Assembly: GCA_963780895.1 (NCBI GenBank)
Contig: CAWAEG010000008.1
Span: 248,001-312,000 of the forward strand
Origin: DASQFI01 sp963780895
GTDB taxonomy: Bacteria > Acidobacteriota > Vicinamibacteria > Vicinamibacterales > SCN-69-37
Direction: 5' to 3'
DNA: 64,000 nucleotides
The notes beneath the pieces were generated by a model. It was not told the DNA's origin and did not search any database. It saw only the letters and a list, made by a program, of their open reading frames with translations. Positions 1 to 8,521 of the stretch are shown piece by piece (the first letter of the stretch is position 1; every line of letters begins with the position of its first letter). The translations under genes and the position numbers were made by a program.

Positions 1-420
1 CAGGAAGTGTTTCTGCGAATCTTTCGGACGCTGGCCCAGTTTCGCGGCCAGTCGACCTTGCGAACCTGGATCTACCGCATCGTCGTCAATCAGGCGTCGA
101 ACCGGCAGCGCTGGTGGCGGCGCCGAAAGCGGGGCCAGCAGGTCCCGCTCGAAGAGCACACGGCCGCGCACGGCGAGCTGCCCGAATCACGCAGCTACGC
201 GATGCCCGATCAGGTGCTCCAGCAGCGCGAGACGGCGGGCCGGGTCTGGAATGCGCTCGACAAGCTGCCGTTCGATCAGCGCGCGGTCATCGTGCTGCGC
301 GAGATCGACGGGCTGAGCTACGAGGAAATCGCGAGCTCGCTCGGCGTGGCCGTGGGAACAGTGAAATCACGGCTCGCCCGTGCACGCGGCAATCTGCGCG
401 ATGCCCTGAGGACGACATGA
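1..420 (+). CDS. ECF-type RNA polymerase sigma factor, 5' truncated
   Basis: The frame is open from the first base, so the true start lies upstream of the window; 139 residues remain. The visible part begins in sigma region 2 (FLRIFRTLAQFRGQ, then TLRTWIYRIVVNQ). It ends with region 4, a helix-turn-helix at about residues 87-135 containing LPFDQRAVIVLREIDG and GTVKSRLARAR. Such proteins direct RNA polymerase to a small dedicated regulon. The TGA stop overlaps the ATG of the next gene (ATGA), which encodes a zinc-finger anti-sigma factor, so the two form a usual sigma/anti-sigma pair. The ECF subgroup and the signal sensed cannot be told from the fragment. Confidence 0.93.
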   Translation, partial: QEVFLRIFRTLAQFRGQSTLRTWIYRIVVNQASNRQRWWRRRKRGQQVPLEEHTAAHGELPESRSYAMPDQVLQQRETAGRVWNALDKLPFDQRAVIVLREIDGLSYEEIASSLGVAVGTVKSRLARARGNLRDALRTT

Positions 421-1202
421 TCGGCTTGAGGATCACCTGCGAGTCGCTCCGCCCGAAGCTGAGCGCCTTCGTCGATGGCGAGCTGCCCGGTGGGGACATG
501 CTCCGTGTCGCCGAGCACCTCGAGGTCTGTCGATTGTGTGCGCTCGAGGTGGCCGACATCCGGGACGTTGGCGAGGAGCTTCGCCGCGTGGCCGCGCGCT
601 TGACGCCTCCGCCTGCACTGGCCGGACTGGCCGACGGCGTGATCAGCCGGTCGCGCGCCGAAGCCGCGCAGTCCTGGCGCGCGGTGTTTGCGCGCGCGAT
701 CGAAGACTGGCATTGGGCGGTCGTCGGGTTGGGATCGATCTTGGCGACGAGCACCACGCTGCTGTTCGTGTCCATGCTCCTGACGTTCGGGCCCGCGCCA
801 CCCAGCACCGAATCGCTCGCGGCCCTCATGAACAACCTGCGGCGCCCGGCCGGGACCGTGATTCTGATGGCGACGCCGATTGGCCACGATCAGGAAGCCA
901 CGCTGATGCTCCTCGACAACACCGGCGCCAGTGGAGTCAGCCAGGGGCTCGGCCCGTTGCCGCCGGAGTTCGTGGCCCAGACAGATCGCGATCTGGTTGA
1001 AGCGCTGACCGATGTCGTCACGGAGAAGGGCCGCCTCGTCAACCTGAGCGCCATGCAACCCGACGCGCGCCGCTACGCCGAATGGTTGATGGACGAGATC
1101 AGCCGGATCAAGTTGAACGGATCCGCCAGGGTTCCCGGCCCAGTCAAGGTGCATCTGGTCGGTCTGGTCACGACGACCGGCGTCACGGCCAAAGGCCTCT
1201 AG
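417..1202 (+). CDS. Membrane-anchored zinc-finger anti-sigma factor
   Basis: 261 residues. The N-terminus has the anti-sigma zinc-finger pattern: C8, then H34-x3-C38-x2-C41 (EHLEVCRLC). A single hydrophobic segment follows at about residues 101-124 (AVVGLGSILATSTTLLFVSM), and the C-terminal half is probably periplasmic. It most likely binds and silences the ECF sigma factor encoded just upstream, whose stop codon overlaps this ATG by four bases. The C-terminal domain resembles nothing I recognise and may be the sensory part. The stop codon abuts the stop of the convergent gene with no spacer (1202/1203), so no terminator can fit between them. Confidence 0.85.
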   Translation: MIGLRITCESLRPKLSAFVDGELPGGDMLRVAEHLEVCRLCALEVADIRDVGEELRRVAARLTPPPALAGLADGVISRSRAEAAQSWRAVFARAIEDWHWAVVGLGSILATSTTLLFVSMLLTFGPAPPSTESLAALMNNLRRPAGTVILMATPIGHDQEATLMLLDNTGASGVSQGLGPLPPEFVAQTDRDLVEALTDVVTEKGRLVNLSAMQPDARRYAEWLMDEISRIKLNGSARVPGPVKVHLVGLVTTTGVTAKGL

Positions 1203-3330
1203 TCAGCGACTGACGGCCTGCGACGTCACGTTCTGCAGCAGGTCCGTCGCTCGAATCACCAGCCGCGTGGCATCGGACTCGTTCGCCAGCGGAATCTCGT
1301 ACCGTTCCTCGGGAGAGTCGGCCAGGCCGTCGGCAGGGAAGACGAGCTGCCACGGGCCGCCGCCGACTGAATACTCGACTTTCTGAATCGGGTTCTGCGC
1401 GTCACGTACGCGGACGATGAGGCGTGCGCCGGTGGCGCTCTTCGTGACCTCGGTCGTGATCGCCGGCGGCGTATTGTCCACGCTGATCAGATCGCTTTCG
1501 CGATCGCCTTCGAGCCGGCGATCGGCGGCGTTCGACGGCGAGTCGGACGCGGTGAGCCGGATGACGTAGCGGCCGTCGGCGACGGTCGTCGTGTCCCAGA
1601 CGAAGATCGTTTCCGTGAGCCCGCTTCGCAGGTTCTGCCACGCCTGGTCTCCCTCGCGCCGGGTCCTGGAGGGAGTACAGCAGCCGGTCGCCGTCGGCGT
1701 CTTCGGCCTTCCAGACAAGCGTCTGGAGGCCCTTCTGAAACATCCGGCGGCCCGGCGGGGGCGGCGGCGGACCCGAGTCCCCGGGCGGCCGCCGGGCTTC
1801 GGCGGTCAGATCGTCGAGGCCCGCGATGGCGCCATCCTCGCTCGAAAACGGCCGCTGGAACACGACGCCCGGTGGATGCACCGTGACCGACGACACCGTC
1901 GGCCGGCCGTTGCGCGGCAGGTAGGCGACGGTCACGGACGTCACCCGTGCCGGTGTCGATCCCGAACGAGTCAGCACCGCTTTCCACTGCAGAAACCGTG
2001 CGGTCGGACTCTTGATCGGCTCGCCCTCGCGACGCGAGTACGGCCCGGCCCAGTCGCTCCACGAGTCGTCGGGTTTGTCGGTGTTCCCCGATCGGGAGTA
2101 GAGCGCCACGGCGCCCGCGCCCTCCCAGCGAATCAGGCCCCACGTCGCGACGCTTTTCGAGTCGCGGACGCTCGAGACGTACGTCGCCGGCGACTGATCC
2201 TCAGCGCCGACGGCGATGACGCGGCCGGGGTTGGCCGTCGAGAACGCCGAAGGCCGCCCTCCAGGTCGCACGGGGCCGGCAAATCGTGTGATCTGCTTTG
2301 CGTCCACACCGGTGAGCAGCAGGACGTCGCGCGTTCGCGACACTTTGTACAGCCGGCCCTCCGGTCCGGTGGCGACGAGGACGCCGCCGTCATCGGTCGC
2401 CGCCAGGTCGTACGCGATGTCCCCCGTTTCCCAGAGCGGTTCCCAGCTACCGTTCGCGTCGATCCTGTAAATCACCGAACGCCGGTTCGCGGGTGGCGCG
2501 GCGGGCGTCGTGCCGGGCGATGGTGGGGGCGACAGGCTGACGGCGACTGTCGTCGTCTCGCCGCCAGAGGAGCTCGAATCGTCTCCCCGCGCCACGGCGG
2601 CCGCGAAGATGATGCCGTCTTGTGACGCGACCGCGGTCCGGAGCTCCGTGACGCCCGACTCGAGAAGCACGAACGGCCGGTCGTCGGACTCGAACCGATA
2701 GAGCCGGCCCGGCGATTCGGTTCCCGCGAGCATGCGGCCCTTGCCGTCCAGGCTCAGGGAGACGACGTGCGCGGCCGGCGGCTTGTAGATCGCGCGGCTC
2801 GCGCCGTTGGCGTCCACGCGATAGATCACGGCCGGATTGCCGGCGCCGACCCACAGCCGGCCGGTCGCGTCGGAGGCAAGCGCCCAGATGTATTTCTCCT
2901 CCGGATCGAAGAACGGTTTCGCCACGCCGGTGCCTTCAATGACGTACACCCGGCCGTCTGGCGAGGTGGCCGCGTACGTTCGCGTGCCCGAAACAGCGAT
3001 CGCGAAGACGTTCGTCTCTTCCGCGTCGAAGACGGTTTCTTCTTTCTGACCCGGCCTGACACGCAGCACGCGGCCGTCTCCACCGGTGCCCGCCCACAGC
3101 ACGCCGTCGGTCGTCTGCGCGAGACTCCAAACCTGGGAGGGAGTCGTCGACAGCCTGTTCTCGATCTGGGGACCGGCGGTCACGACGCCCTCGAGGCTGA
3201 CGAAGACACCCTCGGACGTTCCTCGAAGGAACTCGGCGGACGTCGCGATGGTCCAGAATGTCGGACCCGCGGCATGAACGGCGCCGCAAAGACCGACCAG
3301 GACCATGATGGAACCGAACCGGAAGCGCAT
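1203..3330 (-). CDS. Secreted beta-propeller protein, one-base frameshift near 1661
   Basis: The start at 3330 has a Shine-Dalgarno GGAGA about six bases upstream and opens directly on a signal peptide (MRFRFGSIMVLVGLCGAVHA); an upstream ATG at 3366 lacks both. The body shows propeller-type repeats (VWSLAQTTDGVLWAGTGGDG, IWALASDATGRLWVGAGNPA, DLAATDDGGVLVATGPEG). It ends in a beta-rich, fibronectin-like part. The frame breaks at a GGG run (1661-1663): before it LLYSLQ, after it, in another frame, REGDQAWQNLRSG and about 130 further sensible residues. Removing one base restores a protein of about 708 residues. It lies 42 bases downstream of the S55 peptidase gene on the same strand, so the two may be co-expressed. 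Ligand and function are unknown. Confidence 0.75.
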
Positions 3331-3372
3331 GCGGAATCTCCGCGGACGGGTGGACGCGCGACTCATGCGTCG

Positions 3373-5199
3373 CTACTGCTGACCGGCGGTCAGCGTGAGC
3401 GTGAGCTCACGCGACCCGCGCACCGCTCGATCGACCCGGTGCTCCCAGGCGCCGATGACCGTGCGCGCGACCGATGAGGACGAGACGGTCTTGTCCTCGT
3501 CGAGGATCGACCGGACCGATGGTGGAAGGGCGGGCAGCGTCTCGCCGCCCACGACCGTGCCGGCGCTCGAGGTGATCAGCCGCACGTAGAGCCGGTTGTT
3601 GCGTTTCGTCGCGTTCAGCTGCGCGAGCAGGGCCGGCCAGCCGGCGGGCTTGCCCGGCTTCAGCTCCTTCTGTTCGAGCGCGGCCAGGGTCGGCGCGTCG
3701 CTGACGAGCAGCGTGATCGGTCCGCTCGCGTGGGTCGGCATGGTGACGGGAATCGCCACGGTCTCGGTGGCGCCGCGAAAGTCACGCAGCTGCACCTGCA
3801 CCGAGTGCGTCGCGCCCAGTTTCGGCCTCGTCGTGTCGAGCCAGACACGTTCGATCGTCTTGCTTTCCTGCTGCTCGGATACCCGGAGCTTCAGGTCGAG
3901 CTTTTCGGGCAGCACGGTGCGGAATTCGTTCGTGAACGCCAGGCCGATCGGCGCGATGATCGCGGCCGCCGTGAGCGCCGACGCCGTGTCGCCGGTGAAC
4001 GTGTCGTCGATCTGCACGGTGCCGTTCGGGCCAAACGACACGGTGCCCGTCGCCGTGACCGACATCGCGCCCGCTTGACGCTCGTACGACACCAGCGAAT
4101 TGAAGATCGCCACGTAGGTGAAGAGCGGGGTCAGGATCTGGTCGTGAAGTACGAAAAACTGAAACCGCCGCTCCGACATGCGATCGGAGGAGAGCGTCAC
4201 GTTGACCTCGACCTCACGCGGCCCGGCGCCGATGGTGCCGCCGACGGCCGTCATCCGGTCCTGGCTCATCGTGCCGATGACCGGTCCCAGCGAAGCGATC
4301 TTCATCGAGGAATCGAGGCTCGGCACCACCGTAAACACCTGTGCGCGGGTCATCGGATACGCGGTCGGACCGAGGTTCAGAAACGGATGGCCGAATCCGT
4401 AGACGCGCGTGCCGTCGACGTGCGTGACCGTGCCGGTGGCGCCCATCTCCACGTCACCGTGAATCAGGCTCATCCCCACCGGATCGCCCGGCCGCAAGCC
4501 GGTCGCCCCGGCGCTCGGGCCCGGCCGCGGACCCTGGCCATCGCCGGCGCTCACCGAGAGCGCCTGTCGAAGCTGGCGGTCCACCGAGGCGTCGAACCCG
4601 CTCATGACCATTGCGGCGCCGATCGGCCGCAGCCGTGGCGCCAGATCCGCAAGCGTGGCCGGACCTTCGATTTGCAGACCGGGCAAACGGGTTCCCAGCG
4701 GGGAAAGCGCACGCTGAGCGATGCGTCCGAGCTGGGAGAACACCTCGGCGGGGGCGGCGGGCCACTTCGCCGTGAGGTCGCCCGCCGTTCGGGCGCCCGT
4801 GCCATCGACGGCGGCGGTCATTTCCGCGATGGGCGTGATGCCAGCGATCGGCTCTCGCGGAAAGGAGCCCAGCGCGTACGACACCGCGCCGACGAGCTTG
4901 CCGTCGATATAGACCGGGCTTCCGCTCATGCCCTGAATCACGCCCGTCGTGGCCAGCGGGCCGCCTTCGAGCTTGGCCAGGATGAGATCCCGGCGCGGCC
5001 CCAGCACGTTGCGGAGGACGCCGATGATATTGACGCGAAACTCCTCGATGGTCTCGCCGGCAAACACGGTACGTCCGATGCCCACCAGGCCGGGCCGGAC
5101 GTCGTCGATGGGGAAAAAGGGCTGGCGCTGCGACGGCGCCGCGATGAGTCCGGCAGCCGCCAGCAGGGCCAATCCCGCGCAGAGAGTCACCCGGCGCAT
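3373..5199 (-). CDS. SpoIVB-like S55 family serine peptidase, exported
   Basis: About 608 residues with signal peptide MRRVTLCAGLALLAAAGLIA. The S55 signature is clear: GMSGSPVYIDGKLVGAV holds the presumed nucleophilic serine, and the later VYGFGHPFLNLG segment is also typical of this group. In Bacillus SpoIVB, S55 peptidases signal across a membrane by cleaving a partner; the substrate here is unknown. ATG 5199 is used. An in-frame GTG at 5205 is an alternative, and a TATCAT box (5207-5212 on the complement) is so close that the transcript could be nearly leaderless. The promoter region is shared with the divergent trp operon. The propeller gene follows on the same strand and could be the target or partner. 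Confidence 0.85.
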   Translation of the reverse strand: MRRVTLCAGLALLAAAGLIAAPSQRQPFFPIDDVRPGLVGIGRTVFAGETIEEFRVNIIGVLRNVLGPRRDLILAKLEGGPLATTGVIQGMSGSPVYIDGKLVGAVSYALGSFPREPIAGITPIAEMTAAVDGTGARTAGDLTAKWPAAPAEVFSQLGRIAQRALSPLGTRLPGLQIEGPATLADLAPRLRPIGAAMVMSGFDASVDRQLRQALSVSAGDGQGPRPGPSAGATGLRPGDPVGMSLIHGDVEMGATGTVTHVDGTRVYGFGHPFLNLGPTAYPMTRAQVFTVVPSLDSSMKIASLGPVIGTMSQDRMTAVGGTIGAGPREVEVNVTLSSDRMSERRFQFFVLHDQILTPLFTYVAIFNSLVSYERQAGAMSVTATGTVSFGPNGTVQIDDTFTGDTASALTAAAIIAPIGLAFTNEFRTVLPEKLDLKLRVSEQQESKTIERVWLDTTRPKLGATHSVQVQLRDFRGATETVAIPVTMPTHASGPITLLVSDAPTLAALEQKELKPGKPAGWPALLAQLNATKRNNRLYVRLITSSAGTVVGGETLPALPPSVRSILDEDKTVSSSSVARTVIGAWEHRVDRAVRGSRELTLTLTAGQQ

Positions 5200-5224
5200 G
5201 TCCACAATGATAAGGGGTTGGACC

Positions 5225-5243
5225 CCGATACGAGTGGTATCGG
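5225..5243. promoter_or_regulatory. Short perfect palindrome, possible operator
   Basis: CCGATAC and GTATCGG are separated by five bases (gagtg), giving a 7-bp perfect dyad between the divergent S55 peptidase gene and the trp operon leader. Its size and position suit a dimeric repressor site, but nothing identifies the protein, and it could be a chance hairpin. Confidence 0.3.
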
Positions 5244-5298
5244 TTTGACCCGGTTTCCCGCCTCCGCTCTTCGAGCTGCGGTGAGGCCCGCCGAAGCC

Positions 5299-5328
5299 TT
5301 GCGAAGGCGGCGGCGCCTCTGTTACCCT
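5299..5328 (+). promoter_or_regulatory. Probable promoter of the trp/aromatic operon
   Basis: TTGCGA (5299-5304) and TACCCT (5323-5328) are separated by 18 bases, a fair match to a housekeeping promoter in a GC-rich genome. Transcription would begin near 5335, just ahead of the leader peptide start at 5349, which fits an attenuator-controlled operon. This is assigned by position and hexamer match only. Confidence 0.4.
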
Positions 5329-5348
5329 CGTCAGACTTGGAACGCGTC

Positions 5349-5441
5349 GTGACCTCGAATCCTCGATTCCGCGCGCAGCAACCGGCCGCTTGGTCGTATT
5401 GGTGCTGGTCTGTCAGGGCTGAGGGGGTTCGCGCGCTGTAG
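5349..5441 (+). CDS. trpL: Tryptophan leader peptide (TrpL-like)
   Basis: A 30-codon reading frame starts at GTG 5349 and ends at TAG 5439-5441. It carries three TGG codons in six: residues 15-20 read W-S-Y-W-C-W (TGG at 5391, 5400 and 5406). Trp is otherwise rare, so such clustering just upstream of trp genes is the hallmark of a leader peptide whose translation measures charged tRNA-Trp. The stop lies about 25 bases before the terminator hairpin, with a candidate antiterminator strand overlapping the end of the frame. The Shine-Dalgarno is weak and an in-frame TTG at 5337 is an alternative start. It is too short for ordinary gene calling. Confidence 0.72.
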   Translation: MTSNPRFRAQQPAAWSYWCWSVRAEGVRAL

Positions 5442-5498
5442 TTCCTGCCGACGCGTGAGTTTTTGAGGCCTCTCAGCAATGCTGACGAGGCCTTTTTT
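5418..5498 (+). terminator. Transcription attenuator of the aromatic operon (antiterminator/terminator pair)
   Basis: The terminator stem pairs GGCCTC+TCAGC (5467-5477) with GCTGA+GAGGCC (5481-5492), with a three-base loop and one bulged C, followed by six T (5493-5498). An alternative pairing is available: GCTGAGGGG (5418-5426), at the end of the leader peptide, can pair over nine bases, including one G-T, with CCTCTCAGC (5469-5477), which is the upstream half of the terminator. This is the competing-hairpin arrangement of ribosome-mediated attenuation. A ribosome stalled at the Trp codons would favour the antiterminator; a ribosome that finishes would allow termination before aroDE. Confidence 0.72.
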
Positions 5499-5501
5499 AT
5501 T

Positions 5502-5595
5502 GGGGACGGGTTTCGATTGTGGAAAACTCCGGAACCTTACCCACCAGACGTGACTGGAGATCACCCGGAGTTTTCCACAATCGAGACCCGTCCCC
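5502..5595. repeat. Long palindromic element ending at the aroDE start codon
   Basis: Two 31-base arms (5502-5532 and 5565-5595) are inverted copies with a single mismatch, around a 32-base loop. The outer ends are GGGGACGGG and CCCGTCCCC, and the inner ends are CTCCGG and CCGGAG. The right arm stops exactly at the ATG at 5596. The outer nine bases match those of the element at 47754-47857, so the two may belong to one REP-like or MITE-like family. No transposase is present in the window. Any transcript from the trp promoter must include this stem, which leaves no ordinary ribosome binding site for aroDE. Confidence 0.85.
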
Positions 5596-7023
5596 ATGAC
5601 GCTCGTCGTCGAGACCGTCACCGGTCATCGGATGGCCGACTTGCGCCGCGCGCGCGATTGCGCCGTGGGCGACATCGTCGAGGTCCGCCTGGACGGCGTG
5701 ACGGACGTGGACATCGCCGGGGCGCTCGAAGGTCGGAAGAAGCCCGTCATCGTCACCTGCCGTCCCCGGTGGGAAGGCGGACGGTTTTCCGGCAGCGAAG
5801 AGGAGCGGCTGCGCGTCCTCGGTGACGCCATCCGGCTGGGCGCGGAATACGTGGACGTCGAGTGGAAGGCCGATCGTCGCGGGCTGCCGCCCGCCGGCGC
5901 CACGCGCATCGTGCTGTCTCACCACGACTTCTCCGGCATGCCGGGCGACCTGGCCGAGCGCGTGTGTGCCATGCACGCCGAGCAGCCAGCCACCGTGAAG
6001 GTCGCCGCGACCGCGACGCGGCTCACGGACTGTCTGACGCTTCGCGAGGCGATGTCGCGCTCGACATCCCATGTCGCGATCGCGATGGGGTCCGCCGGGC
6101 AGCTCTCGCGCGTCTGTCCGTGGCTGTTCGGATCCGCCTGGACGTACGGCGGCGCGGCCGCGCCGGGCCAGATCGCCGCGCGCGATTTGATCGATCGCTA
6201 CCGCGTCCGGCAGACGACCCGGGAAACGACGATCTATGCGCTGGCAGGTGCGCCGCTCGGGCACTCGGCGTCGCCCGCGATGCACAACTGCGCCATCGCG
6301 GCGCTGGGGATCGATGCCGTCTACGTCCCGCTCGAGACGGGCGACGCCGCCGAGTTCCGGCAGGTGGCGGAGGCGATTGGCGTTGCCGGCGCCAGCGTCA
6401 CCGCCCCGCTCAAGAAGTCGCTCCTCGACAACGGTGTTTCCGCAGATGAGTTGTCCAGTCGCATCGGCGCGCTGAATACGCTGAAGCGGGACCACCGCGG
6501 ATGGCAAGGGCGCAATTTCGACGTCGCCGGGTTTCTCACGCCGCTCGACCGGCGCTCGTCACAGATGCGTGGCTCGAGAGTGGTCGTCCTCGGCGCGGGC
6601 GGCGCCGCGCGCGCGGTCGTGTGGGCGATGAAGACGCACGGGGCGCGCGTCGAGCTCTCCGCACGCCGGCCCGAGGAGGCGACCCGTCTGGCGCACGAGC
6701 TTCGCGTCGCCGTGTCGCCGTGGCCGCCGCGTCCGGGCTGGGATCTGTTGATCAACACGACGCCCGTCGGCACCTGGCCCGACGTGGACGAGTCGCCGAT
6801 CGATCCGTCTGCACTGCAGGGCCGGATCGTGTACGACCTCGTCTACAACCCGCTCGAGACGAAGCTGCTCAAAGCCGCGCGCGCCGCCGGGATCGAGACC
6901 ATCGCGGGCGTCGAGATGCTCGTCGGTCAGGCGTGCCGGCAAATCGAGTGGTGGACGGGACACGACGCGCCCACGGCCGCGGTGGAGCGCGGCGCGCTCG
7001 AATTTCTCGGGGGTGTGAAGTGA
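5596..7023 (+). CDS. aroDE: Bifunctional 3-dehydroquinate dehydratase / shikimate dehydrogenase
   Basis: 475 residues, two enzymes in one chain. Residues 1 to about 205 are a type I dehydroquinate dehydratase: SHHDF carries the catalytic His (H110) and ATVKVAATA the Schiff-base Lys (K135). Residues from about 210 are shikimate dehydrogenase: substrate motif SASPAMHN, catalytic Lys in SVTAPLKK (K273), nucleotide loop GAGGAARAV near 333, and INTTPVG. Together they make shikimate from dehydroquinate. AroD-AroE fusions are known in plants and some bacteria. It is the first structural gene after the Trp attenuator, which is unusual because shikimate feeds all aromatic pathways. The ATG directly follows the palindrome and has no clear Shine-Dalgarno. 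Confidence 0.93.
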   Translation: MTLVVETVTGHRMADLRRARDCAVGDIVEVRLDGVTDVDIAGALEGRKKPVIVTCRPRWEGGRFSGSEEERLRVLGDAIRLGAEYVDVEWKADRRGLPPAGATRIVLSHHDFSGMPGDLAERVCAMHAEQPATVKVAATATRLTDCLTLREAMSRSTSHVAIAMGSAGQLSRVCPWLFGSAWTYGGAAAPGQIAARDLIDRYRVRQTTRETTIYALAGAPLGHSASPAMHNCAIAALGIDAVYVPLETGDAAEFRQVAEAIGVAGASVTAPLKKSLLDNGVSADELSSRIGALNTLKRDHRGWQGRNFDVAGFLTPLDRRSSQMRGSRVVVLGAGGAARAVVWAMKTHGARVELSARRPEEATRLAHELRVAVSPWPPRPGWDLLINTTPVGTWPDVDESPIDPSALQGRIVYDLVYNPLETKLLKAARAAGIETIAGVEMLVGQACRQIEWWTGHDAPTAAVERGALEFLGGVK

Positions 7024-7051
7024 TCATCGTCGTATCGACTGCGAACTTGAT

Positions 7052-8521
7052 ATGAAGCAGACATCGTTCGAAGAGTTCGTCGAGCTGGCCCAACGCGGCA
7101 CCTTCGTGCCCGTCTGCCGGGAGATCATGGCCGACCTGCTCACGCCGGTCTCCGCGTTCCTGAAAATCGCGGAGCATTCCGACTACGCCTTCCTGCTCGA
7201 AAGCGTGGAAGGCGGCGAACACGTCGGCCGTTACTCCTTCCTGGGCAAGGACCCGTTCCTCGTGCTGCGCGGACGGACGGGAGAAACGACGATCGAGCAA
7301 GCCGGCGTGCGCACCGAGCGCCGCGAACCGTTCGTCGACGTGCTGCGTGGACTGATGGCGGAGTTCACGTCGCCGTTCGTGCCGGATCTGCCGCGTTTCA
7401 CCGGCGGTGCGGTCGGCTATCTCGACTACGACGCGGCCGAATGGTTCGAACCGACCGTGCGACTCGACAAGACGCTCGGCGACCGCGACCAGGCCGGCTT
7501 CATGGTGTTCGACACGGTGCTCGCGTTCGACCACGTCAAACATCGCATCCTCGCGATCGCGAATGCGCGGGTGTCGGCCAAGGAGAATGTGCGCGCGCTC
7601 TACGACTTCGCCGGCGCCAAGATCGATTTCCTCGAGCGCGAGCTCGAGCGCAATCTGTCCCGCGGCGAGCGGCGCGAGCCGCGCGGTCTCGACATCAAAG
7701 CCAACCTCACCCAGGAACAGTTCGAGAGGTCCGTCCGCCGCATCCAGGAGGACATCGGAGCCGGCGAGATCTACCAGGCCGTGTTGTCGCAGCGGTTCGA
7801 CACGACCACCGGTGCGACGCCCTTCGACGTCTATCGCGCCCTTCGTCACATCAACCCGTCTCCCTACATGTTCTTCATCCGGATGGGGCAGGATGCGATC
7901 GTCGGCGCGTCGCCCGAGATGCTGGTGCGCGTAGAAGGGCGGCACGTCGAGACGCACCCCATCGCCGGCACGCGTCGGCGCGGCGCGACGCCCGACGAGG
8001 ATCAGCGGCTGGCCGAAGAGCTGCGGCGCAACGAAAAAGAGCGCGCGGAGCACGTGATGCTCGTCGATCTCGGCCGGAACGACGTCGGCCGCGTGGCCGA
8101 GGTCGGCAGCGTGCGCGTGCCGGAGTTCATGGCGCTCGAGCGCTACTCGCACGTGATGCACCTGGTGTCGCGGGTGGAAGGCCGGCTCGCCGACGACCGG
8201 GACCGGCTGGATGCGCTGGTGGCCGCGTTTCCGGCAGGGACGCTCACAGGGGCGCCCAAGATTCGCGCAATGCAGATCATCGGTGGGCTCGAACCCACGC
8301 GCCGCGGCCTGTACGGCGGAGCCGTCGGGTATGTGGACTTCGCGGGCAACCTCGATTTCTGCATTGCCATCCGGACGATCGCGATGCGCGGCCAGCGCGC
8401 CGAAATCCAGGCCGGCGCCGGCATCGTCGCCGATTCGGTCCCGTCGGCGGAGTACGAAGAAACACGGGACAAGGCGCGCGCGCTGATTCAAGCGCTGGAG
8501 ATGGCCGACCGGGGCATTTAG
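7052..8521 (+). CDS. trpE: Anthranilate synthase component I
   Basis: 489 residues, normal for TrpE. The chorismate-binding core is in the C-terminal half: IQEDIGAGEIYQAVLSQRF, the PIAGTRRRG segment, ELRRNEKERAEHVMLVDLGR, and FPAGTLTGAPKIRAM. It converts chorismate and ammonia from TrpG to anthranilate. The N-terminal segment LLESVEGGEHVGRYSFLG includes the LLES motif associated with Trp feedback inhibition in this family, so allosteric control is likely on top of attenuation. Its TAG shares one base with the GTG start of trpG, implying translational coupling of the two subunits. There are 28 bases between aroDE and this gene. Confidence 0.96.
   Translation: MKQTSFEEFVELAQRGTFVPVCREIMADLLTPVSAFLKIAEHSDYAFLLESVEGGEHVGRYSFLGKDPFLVLRGRTGETTIEQAGVRTERREPFVDVLRGLMAEFTSPFVPDLPRFTGGAVGYLDYDAAEWFEPTVRLDKTLGDRDQAGFMVFDTVLAFDHVKHRILAIANARVSAKENVRALYDFAGAKIDFLERELERNLSRGERREPRGLDIKANLTQEQFERSVRRIQEDIGAGEIYQAVLSQRFDTTTGATPFDVYRALRHINPSPYMFFIRMGQDAIVGASPEMLVRVEGRHVETHPIAGTRRRGATPDEDQRLAEELRRNEKERAEHVMLVDLGRNDVGRVAEVGSVRVPEFMALERYSHVMHLVSRVEGRLADDRDRLDALVAAFPAGTLTGAPKIRAMQIIGGLEPTRRGLYGGAVGYVDFAGNLDFCIAIRTIAMRGQRAEIQAGAGIVADSVPSAEYEETRDKARALIQALEMADRGI

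Noticed and set aside
3730..5352. 540-codon plus-strand frame opposite the S55 peptidase
   Set aside because: The opposite strand has the signal peptide and S55 motifs; this frame has low-complexity basic composition.
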